A stretch of 64,000 bases of DNA from Patescibacteria group bacterium (lineage in GTDB: Bacteria > Patescibacteriota > Patescibacteriia > 2-12-FULL-60-25). Positions 1 through 8,004 of the stretch are shown here, piece after piece. The stretch's first letter is position 1; each line of letters starts with the position of its first letter. A model generated the notes under the pieces. It had not been told where the DNA came from. It saw nothing but the letters and a program-made list of their open reading frames with translations, and searched no databases. The stretch covers positions 36,425 through 100,424 of the forward strand of contig JAGOUY010000006.1 in NCBI GenBank assembly GCA_018061025.1, read 5' to 3'. The position numbers were made by a program, and so were the translations under genes.

Positions 1-2320
1 AATGAACCGATTGCCCAAAACTCTTTTGGTAGGCTCCCAAGACCGGAATCCGATAAATATGGGCAAATTTATATTGCAGCGGACACTTTCGAAACGCTGC
101 CAACTGCGTAAAACTAAAACGTCGTTTGAGAGGATAAAGGCTCTTCTCACGATACGCCTCTGTTAAGGCCACTTCTTCTGGCGGCATGAGCATCTTTGTC
201 ACATCACGCCCAATCAACAATGACTCAGGCACGTCCAATTTTGCCTCTGCCCAAAAGGGGGAAGGCTTCTTCGCTCGAGAACCACCATAATCAGACGCTC
301 CCGTAATCATGAGGGTATCTTTCGCCCGCGTCAGCGCCACATACAACAACCGTCGCTCTTCTTCGAGGTGATGGTCGCCTTCTTCTAATTGCTCCTTTAC
401 AAGCCCATCTGGCAACGGAATCGGTTCCGGCCGCGCCCGCGAAGGGAAACGCTGTTCGACCAAAGACACGACGTAGACATGTTTAAATTCCAGCCCTTTG
501 GCCGCATGCACCGTCAAAATCTTCACAAGTTCCGGACCGGAATCCGGATCCGTATCCAAGGCGCCCTCTTCTCCACTCTCGATTTCCAATCGTAATTCTT
601 CCAAGAATTCCCGCAATGAAGGATCATTCGATGCCGCCTCATAGCGCTTGATCCGTGACGCAAACCCATTCAACCACTGTAAGGCTTCACGCTTCTCCCG
701 CTCTGGAAGCTTCACCACCATCGCTAAATACCCCGTCTGATCCAAGGCGGCCTGTAACATCTTCAACGGCTGATCCCGTCGCGCACTCGCGGCCAATTTA
801 TCCACGGTTGCAACCATCTTACGTAAGACGCTCGCCCCTTCATCGCTGACACCCGCTCCCTGACGATCCCCACGCGCCACAGACAAAACCGCGAACCACA
901 ACGGCATCCCCTTACGGTTCGCAAGTTGGACCAACTCAGCACGATCCCCGGCAGAAACTGAATAGCACGGCAACGCCAAGGCTCGCCACACCGCCGACGA
1001 CTCATGATACCCATCTAACAACGACAACAACGCGATCACATCCAAAATGACCGGCTTGCCATACAATCCACGCAAGGCCATGAATTGAAACGGAATCCCA
1101 TGACGCTCAAACGCCCGCACAAATGGCTCAGCCCCATCATTAGAACGGACAAGAATCGCAAAATCGTTCCAACCCGTATCTAACGCCTGTTTCTTGGCCT
1201 TAATATCTTCAATCACGGACTCCGCTTCTTCTTCAACACTTGGCGCCCAGACCGTTTCGATCTCCCCGCCCTCTCCCCGCTCTGCCAACAACCGTTTAGA
1301 CAGCCCTGTATCCTGCAATTTCACTTCTAAACGGTGCGGATCATTTTTCTTGATAAACTCATACGCACAATCCAAAATCTCCCGCTTAGAACGATAGTTC
1401 TGTGTGAGTGCCACCGTTTTTGCTTCGGGAAAATCATCACGAAACTGCAAAATATTCGCGAGCGATGCTCCTCGGAATTTGTAGATCGCCTGGTCATCAT
1501 CCCCTACCACCGTCAAATTCCGCCGTTTGCCAACCAAAAGCTTCAAAAGCTCATACTGCGCCCAATTCGTATCCTGGAACTCATCAACCATCACATAGGT
1601 AAATTGTTGCCGATACTGTTCCAAAATCATGGGACGTTCACGGAATAATCGCAACGTCTCCAAAATTAAATCGCCAAAATCTAAACAGCCCTCTTCTAAT
1701 AAAATCTTGCGATAGGCAAAATACACATCCGCCAATTCTTGCAGGCGTTTCCGCTCTCCTTCGGCCGCCTCTTGGTCAACATTCAGCGTTGCCTCTCGCG
1801 CAAACGCTAAATATTTCTCTGGCGTCACGCCCTCATCCTTTGCTCGCGAAATGTGTTGAAGCAATGAGCGCAAAAACTTCACCGGATTCCCGAGTGGTCG
1901 ATAATGCTCCAAAGGTAACTCGGTAAAGCGACGTTTCAGGAGCAACCATGCATCCGTCGTTGATAAGACACGAAACTGGTTCGGTAACCCAATCTCCAAC
2001 GCATGCGCTTCTAAAATTCGCTGGCAAAATCCATGAAAGGTCGAGATCCAAAAATCGTAGGTCCCCGTCGACAACAACCCTAAAATACGATCTTCCATCT
2101 CCCCGGCCGCCTTGTCTGTAAAGGTGAGCGCCAAAATATTGGCGGTCGTGCATTTCTCCTCTTTACGCTCTGCATTTTGATTTAAAAGATACGCATACCG
2201 TTTCGTCAGAACCGTCGTTTTGCCCGTCCCAGCCCCGGCCACAATCAAAAGCGGACCGTTCGTATGCGTGACAGCCTGGCACTGCGCCTCATTTAATCCC
2301 TCTAGAAGCTCTTCTCTCAT
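1..2320 (-). CDS. UvrD/Rep-family DNA helicase, C-terminus outside the window
   Basis: This is a superfamily 1A ATP-dependent 3'-5' DNA helicase of the UvrD/PcrA/AddA type. The N-terminus shows the Q-motif region LNEAQCQAV and Walker A GAGTGKTT, followed by FHGFC, Walker B VDEFQDTN, GDDDQAIYKFRGA, LTQNYRS and, late in the protein, TVHAAKGLEF and LLYVALTRAKD. After the helicase core the sequence FSFTQLAAFRKCPLQYKF resembles the start of a Cas4/AddB-type PD-(D/E)XK nuclease domain, so this is probably a helicase-nuclease. The gene is still open at base 1. The ATG at 2318-2320 is the first start giving the complete Q-motif. It lies 45 bases below the metallopeptidase gene on the same strand. Confidence 0.93.
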   Translation of the reverse strand, partial: MREELLEGLNEAQCQAVTHTNGPLLIVAGAGTGKTTVLTKRYAYLLNQNAERKEEKCTTANILALTFTDKAAGEMEDRILGLLSTGTYDFWISTFHGFCQRILEAHALEIGLPNQFRVLSTTDAWLLLKRRFTELPLEHYRPLGNPVKFLRSLLQHISRAKDEGVTPEKYLAFAREATLNVDQEAAEGERKRLQELADVYFAYRKILLEEGCLDFGDLILETLRLFRERPMILEQYRQQFTYVMVDEFQDTNWAQYELLKLLVGKRRNLTVVGDDDQAIYKFRGASLANILQFRDDFPEAKTVALTQNYRSKREILDCAYEFIKKNDPHRLEVKLQDTGLSKRLLAERGEGGEIETVWAPSVEEEAESVIEDIKAKKQALDTGWNDFAILVRSNDGAEPFVRAFERHGIPFQFMALRGLYGKPVILDVIALLSLLDGYHESSAVWRALALPCYSVSAGDRAELVQLANRKGMPLWFAVLSVARGDRQGAGVSDEGASVLRKMVATVDKLAASARRDQPLKMLQAALDQTGYLAMVVKLPEREKREALQWLNGFASRIKRYEAASNDPSLREFLEELRLEIESGEEGALDTDPDSGPELVKILTVHAAKGLEFKHVYVVSLVEQRFPSRARPEPIPLPDGLVKEQLEEGDHHLEEERRLLYVALTRAKDTLMITGASDYGGSRAKKPSPFWAEAKLDVPESLLIGRDVTKMLMPPEEVALTEAYREKSLYPLKRRFSFTQLAAFRKCPLQYKFAHIYRIPVLGAYQKSFGQSVH

Positions 2321-2365
2321 GTTCGGATCATGCCTAAGAAACCAAGGAATGAAAAGACGCCTCCC

Positions 2366-2884
2366 TTACCCCATCCGCAACTGCTTACGCAACACCTTCC
2401 AGTCCTCAATCGTCTGCGCAACCAACAACCAAAATTTAGCAGAATGATTAAACTCTTTTAAATGACAAAGTTCGTGCACAATCAGATAATCGCGTAATTC
2501 CGCAGACAAAAACACGATCCGATAACTAAACATGAGCGCCCCCTTACGCGAACAACTCCCCCACCGTGTTCGCGCATTCCCGACGGATACCCGTTTTGGC
2601 ACAAATCCATAGATTGCCGAAAAATGCGCCACACGCTCCTTTACGAGCTCAAGCGCCACTTGCTTATACTGTTTGTATTCACTTGCAGAAGGAACAGGTG
2701 CCACCCGTACCCGCGTACGCATCTTCTCTCGCTGCGCTTCAATCCAAGCCTGCTTCTGTGTCACAAAGCGCTCAATGATAAACACCGGCACCGATTTCGC
2801 CGCCGACACAATAATTTCCCCATCAGATCGCACCGCTAGCCGAATCGAGCGCATCCCGGTTCGCCTACGTAACGTATACATCAC
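2366..2884 (-). CDS. YgjP-like zinc metallopeptidase (DUF45/M48-like)
   Basis: This 172-residue protein carries the zinc metalloprotease signature HELCH followed by FNHSAKFW, the hallmark of the YgjP/DUF45 (SprT-like) family. RWGSCS about 30 residues earlier is also typical. The family is predicted to bind one zinc through the two histidines and a downstream ligand; its substrates are mostly unknown. The start codon overlaps the tgt stop by four bases (ATGA), indicating translational coupling. No signal peptide is visible, so it is probably cytoplasmic. Confidence 0.88.
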   Translation of the reverse strand: MMYTLRRRTGMRSIRLAVRSDGEIIVSAAKSVPVFIIERFVTQKQAWIEAQREKMRTRVRVAPVPSASEYKQYKQVALELVKERVAHFSAIYGFVPKRVSVGNARTRWGSCSRKGALMFSYRIVFLSAELRDYLIVHELCHLKEFNHSAKFWLLVAQTIEDWKVLRKQLRMG

Positions 2885-4002
2885 AAACGTCCCTCCTCAA
2901 TCGCCACCCGAATCCGTCGCATCAGCTCCAAATAAAACCGCACATTCACCATCGTGGCCAAACGGAGGCCAAGCATTTCATTTACGCTAAACAAATGACG
3001 CAAATACCCCATGGTATAACGGGATAATTCTTCGTCGACAGAAGTCTCACCTGCAGATACGAGCCGCTCAGTACTTCCTTTCCATTTTTCATTCGTTATC
3101 TGTACCTTTTCATAAAAATCCGGCTGAGTCAGGTCGTCATGCACAAACCGATAAAGACTTCCATGGCGAGCATTGCGCGTAGGCAAGACACAATCCAACA
3201 TATCAATCCCCCGTTGCACATACCCCACAATCTCATGCGGCTGCGCTCCTCCCATAAAGTACCTAGGCTTATCCGCCGGTAACTCTTCACGAAGTGCATC
3301 TAACACCGCACACGCCTCCTCAAACGGCTCTCCGACCGACAATCCTCCGACTGCATATCCATCAAAGCCAATCTCCCGCAATTCTTGCGCACTGCGTCGA
3401 CGCAGATCCACTTCCGTTCCCCCCTGGATAATTCCAAACAACTTTGCCCCGGGATTAAACGATCCTTCTCGTGAGGCCTCAAACGCCTGCTTAGAGCGTT
3501 TCGCCCACGCCGTTGTGAGTGTAAGAGCCTGTTCCAACTTAGGACGGGTAGAAGGAAGCTCCGTACACACATCCAAGACCATACAAATATCACTTCCAAT
3601 CGTACGTTGGATCTCCATGCACAATTCTGGCGTGAGCATCATCTTGGCCCCATCAATATGGGATTGGAACGCGACCCCCTCATCCGTTAATTTCCGCAAT
3701 CCAGACAAACTAAAGACCTGAAACCCACCAGAATCCGTGAGCAGCGCCCCATTCCAATCCATCATCTTGTGCAACCCCCCAAATGATTTGAGAACCTCGA
3801 CGCCTGGCCGTAACCACAAGTGATAGGTATTCGAGAGGAGGATGGGTGAGCCTAAGCGCTCAATATCAAAAGACGAGAGCGTTTTCACCGCACCGCGCGT
3901 CGCAATCGGCATGAAAAACGGCGTCTGTAAGGACCCATGCGGGGTCTCAAGCACCCCACGACGCGCCTGGGAACGGGAAGACGAGGAACTGAGCGTAAAC
4001 AT
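2881..4002 (-). CDS. tgt: tRNA-guanine transglycosylase, zinc site lost
   Basis: Bacterial Tgt exchanges guanine-34 of GUN-anticodon tRNAs for preQ1. The TIM-barrel core is intact: GALLTDSGGFQVFSL carries the catalytic-site Asp, GGLSVGE and FMGGAQPHEIV form the substrate pocket, and the nucleophile Asp lies in MLDCVLPTRNARHG. The usual CxCxxC plus His zinc site near the C-terminus is absent: where E. coli has CDCYTC before the YLHHL segment this protein has SVDEEL before YLRHL, and the later His of the HNLRYY region is replaced by Val in MVNVRFYL. At 373 residues it has an almost normal length. It lies between a membrane-protein gene and the YgjP gene in a tight minus-strand cluster. Confidence 0.92.
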   Translation of the reverse strand: MFTLSSSSSRSQARRGVLETPHGSLQTPFFMPIATRGAVKTLSSFDIERLGSPILLSNTYHLWLRPGVEVLKSFGGLHKMMDWNGALLTDSGGFQVFSLSGLRKLTDEGVAFQSHIDGAKMMLTPELCMEIQRTIGSDICMVLDVCTELPSTRPKLEQALTLTTAWAKRSKQAFEASREGSFNPGAKLFGIIQGGTEVDLRRRSAQELREIGFDGYAVGGLSVGEPFEEACAVLDALREELPADKPRYFMGGAQPHEIVGYVQRGIDMLDCVLPTRNARHGSLYRFVHDDLTQPDFYEKVQITNEKWKGSTERLVSAGETSVDEELSRYTMGYLRHLFSVNEMLGLRLATMVNVRFYLELMRRIRVAIEEGRL

Positions 4003-4003
4003 A

Positions 4004-5578
4004 TTATTGCAATTCTTCCTTTTTCTCTTTCAAATAGGCAAACAATTCTTCCAACACATTTAACATCGTCTTAAACGGTGTTTCAATAATAAAGTCAAAA
4101 AACAAGACGAGAATATTGATACGCGAGACCTGGATAGATAAGTATTGGCCCGCCCGTAGAATCGGCAACATGAATAAGTCCAAGACGACGGCTTTCAAAG
4201 AATCTTTTTCGCGTAACACCACATATTCGCGCGCGCCGATCCGTAAGCGATAGGCAAAAAAGCTCACCACACATAAGAAAAACAAGAAGATCGTCGTGCT
4301 CACCCAAGTAAAAGATAGGGCGTACAATCCGGTAATCAAGAGACCGAACGTCAAACAAAACGCCAAAAAGTAAACCGTGGCAAACGCAATCCTACCAAAC
4401 CCCTGACGCTGCTTAGGCGAACGTATCTCACGACCCGAAGGACCATCGGTAGACAGAAGCTCCTCGACCGCCAGGATAATCCGATCTGTATTATCCTTAC
4501 CGGGGACACGAATAAACATCCCCACCACCCACATAAGCAACGGAGGGAAAAACACATTGATCCCCAGCGATAACGCGTGAATTTGATTATACAAAAGACG
4601 CTCAAACGGGATTTCAATCGCCAGAGCTAACAACATCTTGCTCATGAAGAGATAGATGATGGAGCGTCGCGTCCCTGTTTTGAGGCGCGTATGCGAAGCC
4701 TGATAACGACGCTCAGCAATTTTTCCGACCTGCTGCTTGAGGGCAGGGGTTAATTCCTGAAGATTGTCTGCAAGCGCCGGCTTTTCTTCAAATGATTCGC
4801 GCAAAAATAAGAGCGCTACTCCCCATGGTTTGACGGCGGATAGAAATTTTTGACCAAGCGGATGTCCGATCTGCTTTCCTACCTCCTCTTGCACCTTAAG
4901 CATGCGCGTCGCCACTTCCTGAGGTTCACCCAACCAATCTAACGGTCGCATCCAGGCCGAGCAATAGAAACGAATAAGACGATAGGCAATCATCTCATTA
5001 TCTGCCTTAAATAAGACTCGATGACAGGCGATATATACCTGCAACCGTCGCGTCGTTTCCTCAAGCGCATCCTCACGCACACGAATCCGTTCCCCAATCC
5101 GTTCAAACAAGAACTCAGCCATGGCCTTGGATTGGCCGCGATCCCCCAGCAATTCTTCTAGCTCGGCCGCTACTAACGACAAAAGCCACTCCTCATGACG
5201 TAGCCCCGCTAACTTCTGGTCACGCAACACAAAAAACTTGCTCACAACAGGAGCGACCTCATCCACCAAAAACTCCGGCAACGTCTGATTAGGCAAATAT
5301 TTTGCCGCAATCAACTCACGAATCAAATGCAAGGCCACGGAACGCGGATCCCGATCAAACATCGCCCGCCGTTTCACAATCCGCTCAATCGCTGCCTTAC
5401 GCACCAAATGCTCATCCTTATAATCAATCGCATTGCGAACCTTTTCGTAGACAGAAGACACACGGCTCACCGCCGCGTGTACGTTAATTCGGGTATCTTC
5501 CGACGAGGCTTCGGGCATCGGCCGCGGCGTTATCGCCTCGAGCAACCGAGTCACCACGTCACGAGAAAAAGCGGTCAT
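4004..5578 (-). CDS. membrane protein of unknown function, upstream of tgt
   Basis: A 524-residue protein that I do not recognise. The first ~300 residues are soluble, helical and charged. From roughly residue 305 there are four to five hydrophobic segments (IIYLFMSKMLLALAIEI, ALSLGINVFFPPLLMWVVGMF, AFATVYFLAFCLTFGLLITGLY, TTIFLFFLCVVSFFAYRL), then a C-terminal amphipathic and Lys/Glu-rich tail. It resembles large cytosolic-domain membrane proteins often seen in Patescibacteria. Its stop is one base before the tgt start, so the genes are probably co-transcribed. No enzymatic motif is visible. Confidence 0.75.
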   Translation of the reverse strand: MTAFSRDVVTRLLEAITPRPMPEASSEDTRINVHAAVSRVSSVYEKVRNAIDYKDEHLVRKAAIERIVKRRAMFDRDPRSVALHLIRELIAAKYLPNQTLPEFLVDEVAPVVSKFFVLRDQKLAGLRHEEWLLSLVAAELEELLGDRGQSKAMAEFLFERIGERIRVREDALEETTRRLQVYIACHRVLFKADNEMIAYRLIRFYCSAWMRPLDWLGEPQEVATRMLKVQEEVGKQIGHPLGQKFLSAVKPWGVALLFLRESFEEKPALADNLQELTPALKQQVGKIAERRYQASHTRLKTGTRRSIIYLFMSKMLLALAIEIPFERLLYNQIHALSLGINVFFPPLLMWVVGMFIRVPGKDNTDRIILAVEELLSTDGPSGREIRSPKQRQGFGRIAFATVYFLAFCLTFGLLITGLYALSFTWVSTTIFLFFLCVVSFFAYRLRIGAREYVVLREKDSLKAVVLDLFMLPILRAGQYLSIQVSRINILVLFFDFIIETPFKTMLNVLEELFAYLKEKKEELQ

Positions 5579-5641
5579 TTGCCGAAAGGATAGCAGAAAA
5601 GGAAGGTTTTGTCACGAAATAAGGCAAAAAACGCCTAAAAT

Positions 5642-5668
5642 AACAAAAGACCTCCGGGTAAGAGAGGC
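5642..5668 (-). terminator. terminator-like repeat, copy 1
   Basis: Read on the minus strand this is a short hairpin with a CCTC/GAGG stem and a 9-base loop, followed by TCTTTTGTT. It follows the orphan gene ending at 5691. The same 27 bases occur exactly at 6333-6359, after the next orphan gene, so the 3' end of both cassettes is duplicated. The stem is weak for an intrinsic terminator. Confidence 0.55.
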
Positions 5669-5690
5669 AAAGAAGAGAAGGGGCAAAAGA

Positions 5691-6215
5691 TCACAAGCCC
5701 GCAGCGAAACGGGTCGTAACCACCATGGCAGAAGAGGGAAGCCAAACACGAGCCGTAGCCAGGGTAAGATTCCGTGCCTGAATGAGATCGCACTGGGGAG
5801 GATCCCAGTGACTTTCAGAAGCAGGCATGAGAGCCGTAGACAAGGCAAGATGCCACCCCGGAAAGCTCCCCTTAAAAAAGTCCCCTACCGCCACCAAATT
5901 CATACCAGGATATGCTTCAGGATTGTAGGCCTGAAAGAGAAGGAAGGTGTAAGGATCGACTCCCACGAGATCTTGACGGGCAAGCGCCGCCATAAGATTG
6001 GTATGAGGAACACGGCCACGAAGAATCGCCAGGTACACCCCCTCCGGCATCGTCGGGGGAACGGCACGAAGGAGCACTTCACGAACCTCAGGCCAACGGG
6101 GCCCGACGTGCGTGTACCCGCCCTCCTGCAAGAGGCGTTCGAGGGTCGGTTCATCAAAATCATCCGGAGGCTCAGGAAGAAAGAACATGGGCGTGAGGTC
6201 AAACAGCCGGTTCAT
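5691..6215 (-). CDS. orphan protein, 174 aa
   Basis: No family is recognised. The reading frame is open from 6314, but that first codon is a TTG inside a likely -35 box. The ATG at 6213-6215 is preceded by GGCGAGG with five bases of spacing and begins MNRLFDLTPMFFLPEPP, so I choose it. The product is acidic in its first third, has no signal peptide or membrane segment, and uses mainly G/C-ending codons, unlike the housekeeping genes nearby. It is a single-gene unit with its own promoter and terminator and lies next to a second orphan gene of the same design. Confidence 0.6.
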   Translation of the reverse strand: MNRLFDLTPMFFLPEPPDDFDEPTLERLLQEGGYTHVGPRWPEVREVLLRAVPPTMPEGVYLAILRGRVPHTNLMAALARQDLVGVDPYTFLLFQAYNPEAYPGMNLVAVGDFFKGSFPGWHLALSTALMPASESHWDPPQCDLIQARNLTLATARVWLPSSAMVVTTRFAAGL

Positions 6216-6286
6216 AGGCACCTCGCCATACCTAAATGCGGCAACCAACACATCGCTGGGCGCGAGCATCAAGATATGGTGATAAT

Positions 6287-6314
6287 AAAATACAAGATGC
6301 ATCGTCTTTGTCAA
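6287..6314 (-). promoter_or_regulatory. sigma-70-type promoter of the 174-aa orphan
   Basis: On the minus strand TTGACA (6314-6309) and TATTTT (6292-6287) are separated by 16 bases. The predicted start near 6280 gives a leader of about 65 bases before the ATG at 6215. Confidence 0.6.
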
Positions 6315-6332
6315 TAGATGGATAATGCAGAA

Positions 6333-6359
6333 AACAAAAGACCTCCGGGTAAGAGAGGC
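6333..6359 (-). terminator. terminator-like repeat, copy 2
   Basis: This is an exact 27-base copy of the element at 5642-5668. It sits downstream of the orphan gene ending at 6396 and just upstream of the promoter of the next orphan gene. Confidence 0.55.
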
Positions 6360-6395
6360 TTAAAGAGAAAGGAAGGTGCGGGAAAGAACGGTTGG

Positions 6396-6845
6396 TCAGG
6401 GAATATACTTTCCGCAGTTGATGATGACGTAGCCATCACCCACGGTCAGGGCGTTGTGAATCGCGGCGAGGGTGTTAGCCGAAGGATCCGTCAAAAGCAC
6501 CTTCGCCATCTCCTCGAGACGCACGAGAGCCGCTTCCACCACGATCAGCTTGTAGCGATGAAAATCGTCCGTGTGCTCAGCCTGAATCCTGGTCCCCATC
6601 AAAGCGAGAATGTGAGTGGGGTCCGAAATCCATTGAGAACGCAGATTGGGAAGACCCTGCAGCCGAACCTCGCCCAACGAACAAGGAACCGGCGTCAGGG
6701 CCTCCGTCCACGGGGTAAAACACAGAACCTCATGAATACCCACATCGTCCTTAGCGAGACGCGAACGACAGGGCTCAGCCGACACCTCGGCATTGAGAAG
6801 AATGAAGCGCACTACCTCAGGCACAAACACGGGTCCAGACAACAT
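6396..6845 (-). CDS. orphan protein, 149 aa
   Basis: The family is unknown. The ATG at 6843-6845 has a strong Shine-Dalgarno (AGAAGGAGAT) eight bases upstream and a consensus-like promoter close by, so expression is likely. The protein starts MLSGPVFVPEVVRFILLNAEV and is a soluble mixed alpha/beta sequence without signal or membrane segment. Codons end mostly in G or C. It shares its 3' terminator repeat with the neighbouring 174-residue gene, but I see no clear protein similarity between the two. Confidence 0.68.
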   Translation of the reverse strand: MLSGPVFVPEVVRFILLNAEVSAEPCRSRLAKDDVGIHEVLCFTPWTEALTPVPCSLGEVRLQGLPNLRSQWISDPTHILALMGTRIQAEHTDDFHRYKLIVVEAALVRLEEMAKVLLTDPSANTLAAIHNALTVGDGYVIINCGKYIP

Positions 6846-6869
6846 ACTCGGATCTCCTTCTGAGCTAGC

Positions 6870-6898
6870 AATGTATGAATATTGCCTAAAAAAGTCAA
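6870..6898 (-). promoter_or_regulatory. promoter of the 149-aa orphan
   Basis: On the minus strand TTGACT (6898-6893), a 17-base spacer and TACATT (6875-6870) lie just upstream of the strong Shine-Dalgarno. The predicted leader is only about 20 bases. Confidence 0.65.
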
Positions 6899-6912
6899 AA
6901 ACTCACCTCCCC

Positions 6913-6941
6913 TTGCTCTTTTGTCCATTTTTCTCTACAAT
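6913..6941 (+). promoter_or_regulatory. tRNA-Lys promoter
   Basis: TTGCTC (6913-6918) and TACAAT (6936-6941) are spaced by 17 bases, placing transcription start about 25 bases before the mature tRNA. Confidence 0.65.
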
Positions 6942-6974
6942 ACCGGCACTTTGTTTCTGATTCATTCATTACGC

Positions 6975-7050
6975 GGGACTGTAGCTCAGTCGGTAGAGCA
7001 GTGGCCTTTTAAGCCAACGGTCGTGGGTTCGATCCCCACCGGTCCCACCA
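6975..7050 (+). tRNA. tRNA-Lys (anticodon TTT), CCA encoded
   Basis: The acceptor GGGACTG pairs with CGGTCCC. The D stem is GCTC/GAGC with a GG-containing loop, the anticodon loop CTTTTAA gives TTT, the T-arm loop is TTCGATC, and ACCA is encoded. It is a 76-base canonical tRNA with its own promoter and terminator. Confidence 0.97.
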
Positions 7051-7056
7051 CACAAA

Positions 7057-7090
7057 ACGCCTCGTCATTGGACGGGGTGTTTTGTTTTTT
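7057..7090 (+). terminator. intrinsic terminator after tRNA-Lys
   Basis: A 10-bp stem (ACGCCTCGTC with GACGGGGTGT, some G-T pairs) has an ATTG loop and is followed by TTTTGTTTTTT. Confidence 0.85.
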
Positions 7091-7120
7091 AGTTGTGGGA
7101 CTAATCCTCATAAATAAAGC

Positions 7121-7166
7121 GCCCCGTTTGTCGAGATCCAACCCAGAGGTTGGCGACAAACGGGGC
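7121..7166 (-). terminator. nested long hairpin downstream of the 100-aa orphan
   Basis: Perfect 13-bp arms (GCCCCGTTTGTCG and its complement) enclose a second perfect hairpin, CCAACC/GGTTGG. On the minus strand it is followed by GCTTTATTTAT, so it may terminate the orphan gene that ends at 7196. Confidence 0.6.
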
Positions 7167-7195
7167 AAGAAAGATAGGTGAAGGACACCCCCTCT

Positions 7196-7498
7196 TCAGA
7201 CGGGCGTGAGCACGATCAGGCGATGATCGTACAGGTGGACACGCACATCCGCAGGCGGTGAAACGTGCAGCACCGCGACGTGCGAGGTATTCGCCTGCGA
7301 GAAGAGCCTCTTCAGGTTGGCACGATCCTTCGGATCGAGACGACTCAGATCGATCTCGGCCGGATCCTGGAAGACGTAGAGCTCGAAGGCATCATCATCT
7401 TCTCCGAGACGCCTCCTGATCCGAGCCAGAACCTCCTCTCCGAGAAAGAGCACTTCACCCTGACGACGCGCGAAGTCAAACGAACTGATGCTGATCAT
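7196..7498 (-). CDS. orphan protein, 100 aa
   Basis: The ATG at 7496-7498 follows AGGAGGA with about nine bases of spacing. The product (MISISSFDFARRQGEVLFLG...) is soluble and acidic in the middle and has no recognised domain. Codons are strongly G/C-ending (GAG, CTC, GAC, ATC). It is a stand-alone unit with a structured leader and a long hairpin after the stop. Confidence 0.65.
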   Translation of the reverse strand: MISISSFDFARRQGEVLFLGEEVLARIRRRLGEDDDAFELYVFQDPAEIDLSRLDPKDRANLKRLFSQANTSHVAVLHVSPPADVRVHLYDHRLIVLTPV

Positions 7499-7512
7499 AC
7501 ACTGATCCTCCT

Positions 7513-7572
7513 GGAGTCGGCCTATTCCGAAGCTCCTTTAGCCGCACGTGACGCCTCACATTCGGCCAAAGG
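7513..7572 (-). promoter_or_regulatory. structured 5' leader of the 100-aa orphan (two hairpins)
   Basis: Read on the minus strand, CCTTTGGCCG pairs with CGGCTAAAGG (10 bp with one G-T) around an inner GTGA/TCAC hairpin. A second hairpin follows (GGAG..TCGG / CCGA..CTCC), and then the AGGAGGA ribosome-binding site. A possible -10 (TATTGA) lies just upstream, but no good -35 was seen. Confidence 0.5.
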
Positions 7573-7601
7573 AATTTCTCAATACGTTACCCAGGTAAAA
7601 C

Positions 7602-7631
7602 AAAAAACCGCCTCAATCTTCGAAAGGCGGT
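7602..7631 (-). terminator. intrinsic terminator of the TrpR-like gene
   Basis: On the minus strand ACCGCCT and AGGCGGT form a 7-bp stem followed by TTTTTT. It lies downstream of the repressor gene that ends at 7651. Confidence 0.85.
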
Positions 7632-7650
7632 CCGTGATCTCTCTCAATCA

Positions 7651-7968
7651 CTAATCACGCCCTCGAGATAAAGGGATATGGTGCGCAATCGATGATTGAC
7701 GGTCTAACACTAAACGATACCCGCCCGCCCCTGTTTGCAGCCAACGCGAAATACGCGCCACGGTCGTAGAACTAAGCCCTGTTTCTTTTTGAATCGTCAC
7801 ATAAGAGGCCGCTTCATTTAAAAGACGTGCGGCCTGCCAACGCTTGGAAAACTCCTCAATCTCCTCTTCCGTCAGAAGGTCACGAAAAAAACGCTTGGCC
7901 TCATCCAAGGTTTTTAAGCTCAAAATCGCCTTGTACAGCGCTTCTGAAGAAGAGGAATTAGATTTCAT
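7651..7968 (-). CDS. TrpR/YerC-family transcriptional repressor
   Basis: A 105-residue protein of the Trp-repressor superfamily (YerC/YecD type). LTEEEIEEFSKRWQAARLLNEA and the helix-turn-helix YVTIQKETGLSSTTVARISRWL match that fold. The last ~25 residues are a basic tail. It binds palindromic operators as a dimer; here a perfect palindrome overlaps its own promoter, which indicates autoregulation. The predicted transcription start (about 7969) is almost at the ATG, so the mRNA may be leaderless. A ligand cannot be predicted, and no tryptophan genes are nearby. Confidence 0.87.
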   Translation of the reverse strand: MKSNSSSSEALYKAILSLKTLDEAKRFFRDLLTEEEIEEFSKRWQAARLLNEAASYVTIQKETGLSSTTVARISRWLQTGAGGYRLVLDRQSSIAHHIPLSRGRD

Positions 7969-7972
7969 GAGA

Positions 7973-7996
7973 AGTACTTTATCAGAGTAAAGTACT
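7973..7996. promoter_or_regulatory. palindromic operator of the TrpR-like gene
   Basis: AGTACTTTA and TAAAGTACT form perfect 9-bp inverted arms around TCAGAG. The palindrome occupies the spacer and -10 of the repressor's promoter, so bound repressor would block transcription. Confidence 0.75.
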
Positions 7997-8004
7997 CATG
8001 TCAA
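7976..8004 (-). promoter_or_regulatory. promoter of the TrpR-like gene
   Basis: On the minus strand consensus TTGACA (8004-7999), a 17-base spacer and TAAAGT (7981-7976). The -35 overlaps the stop codon of the preceding 404-residue gene. Confidence 0.78.

Noticed and set aside
6318..6863. 181-codon plus-strand frame opposite the 149-aa orphan
   Set aside because: The minus-strand gene has a promoter and strong Shine-Dalgarno; the plus frame has neither.
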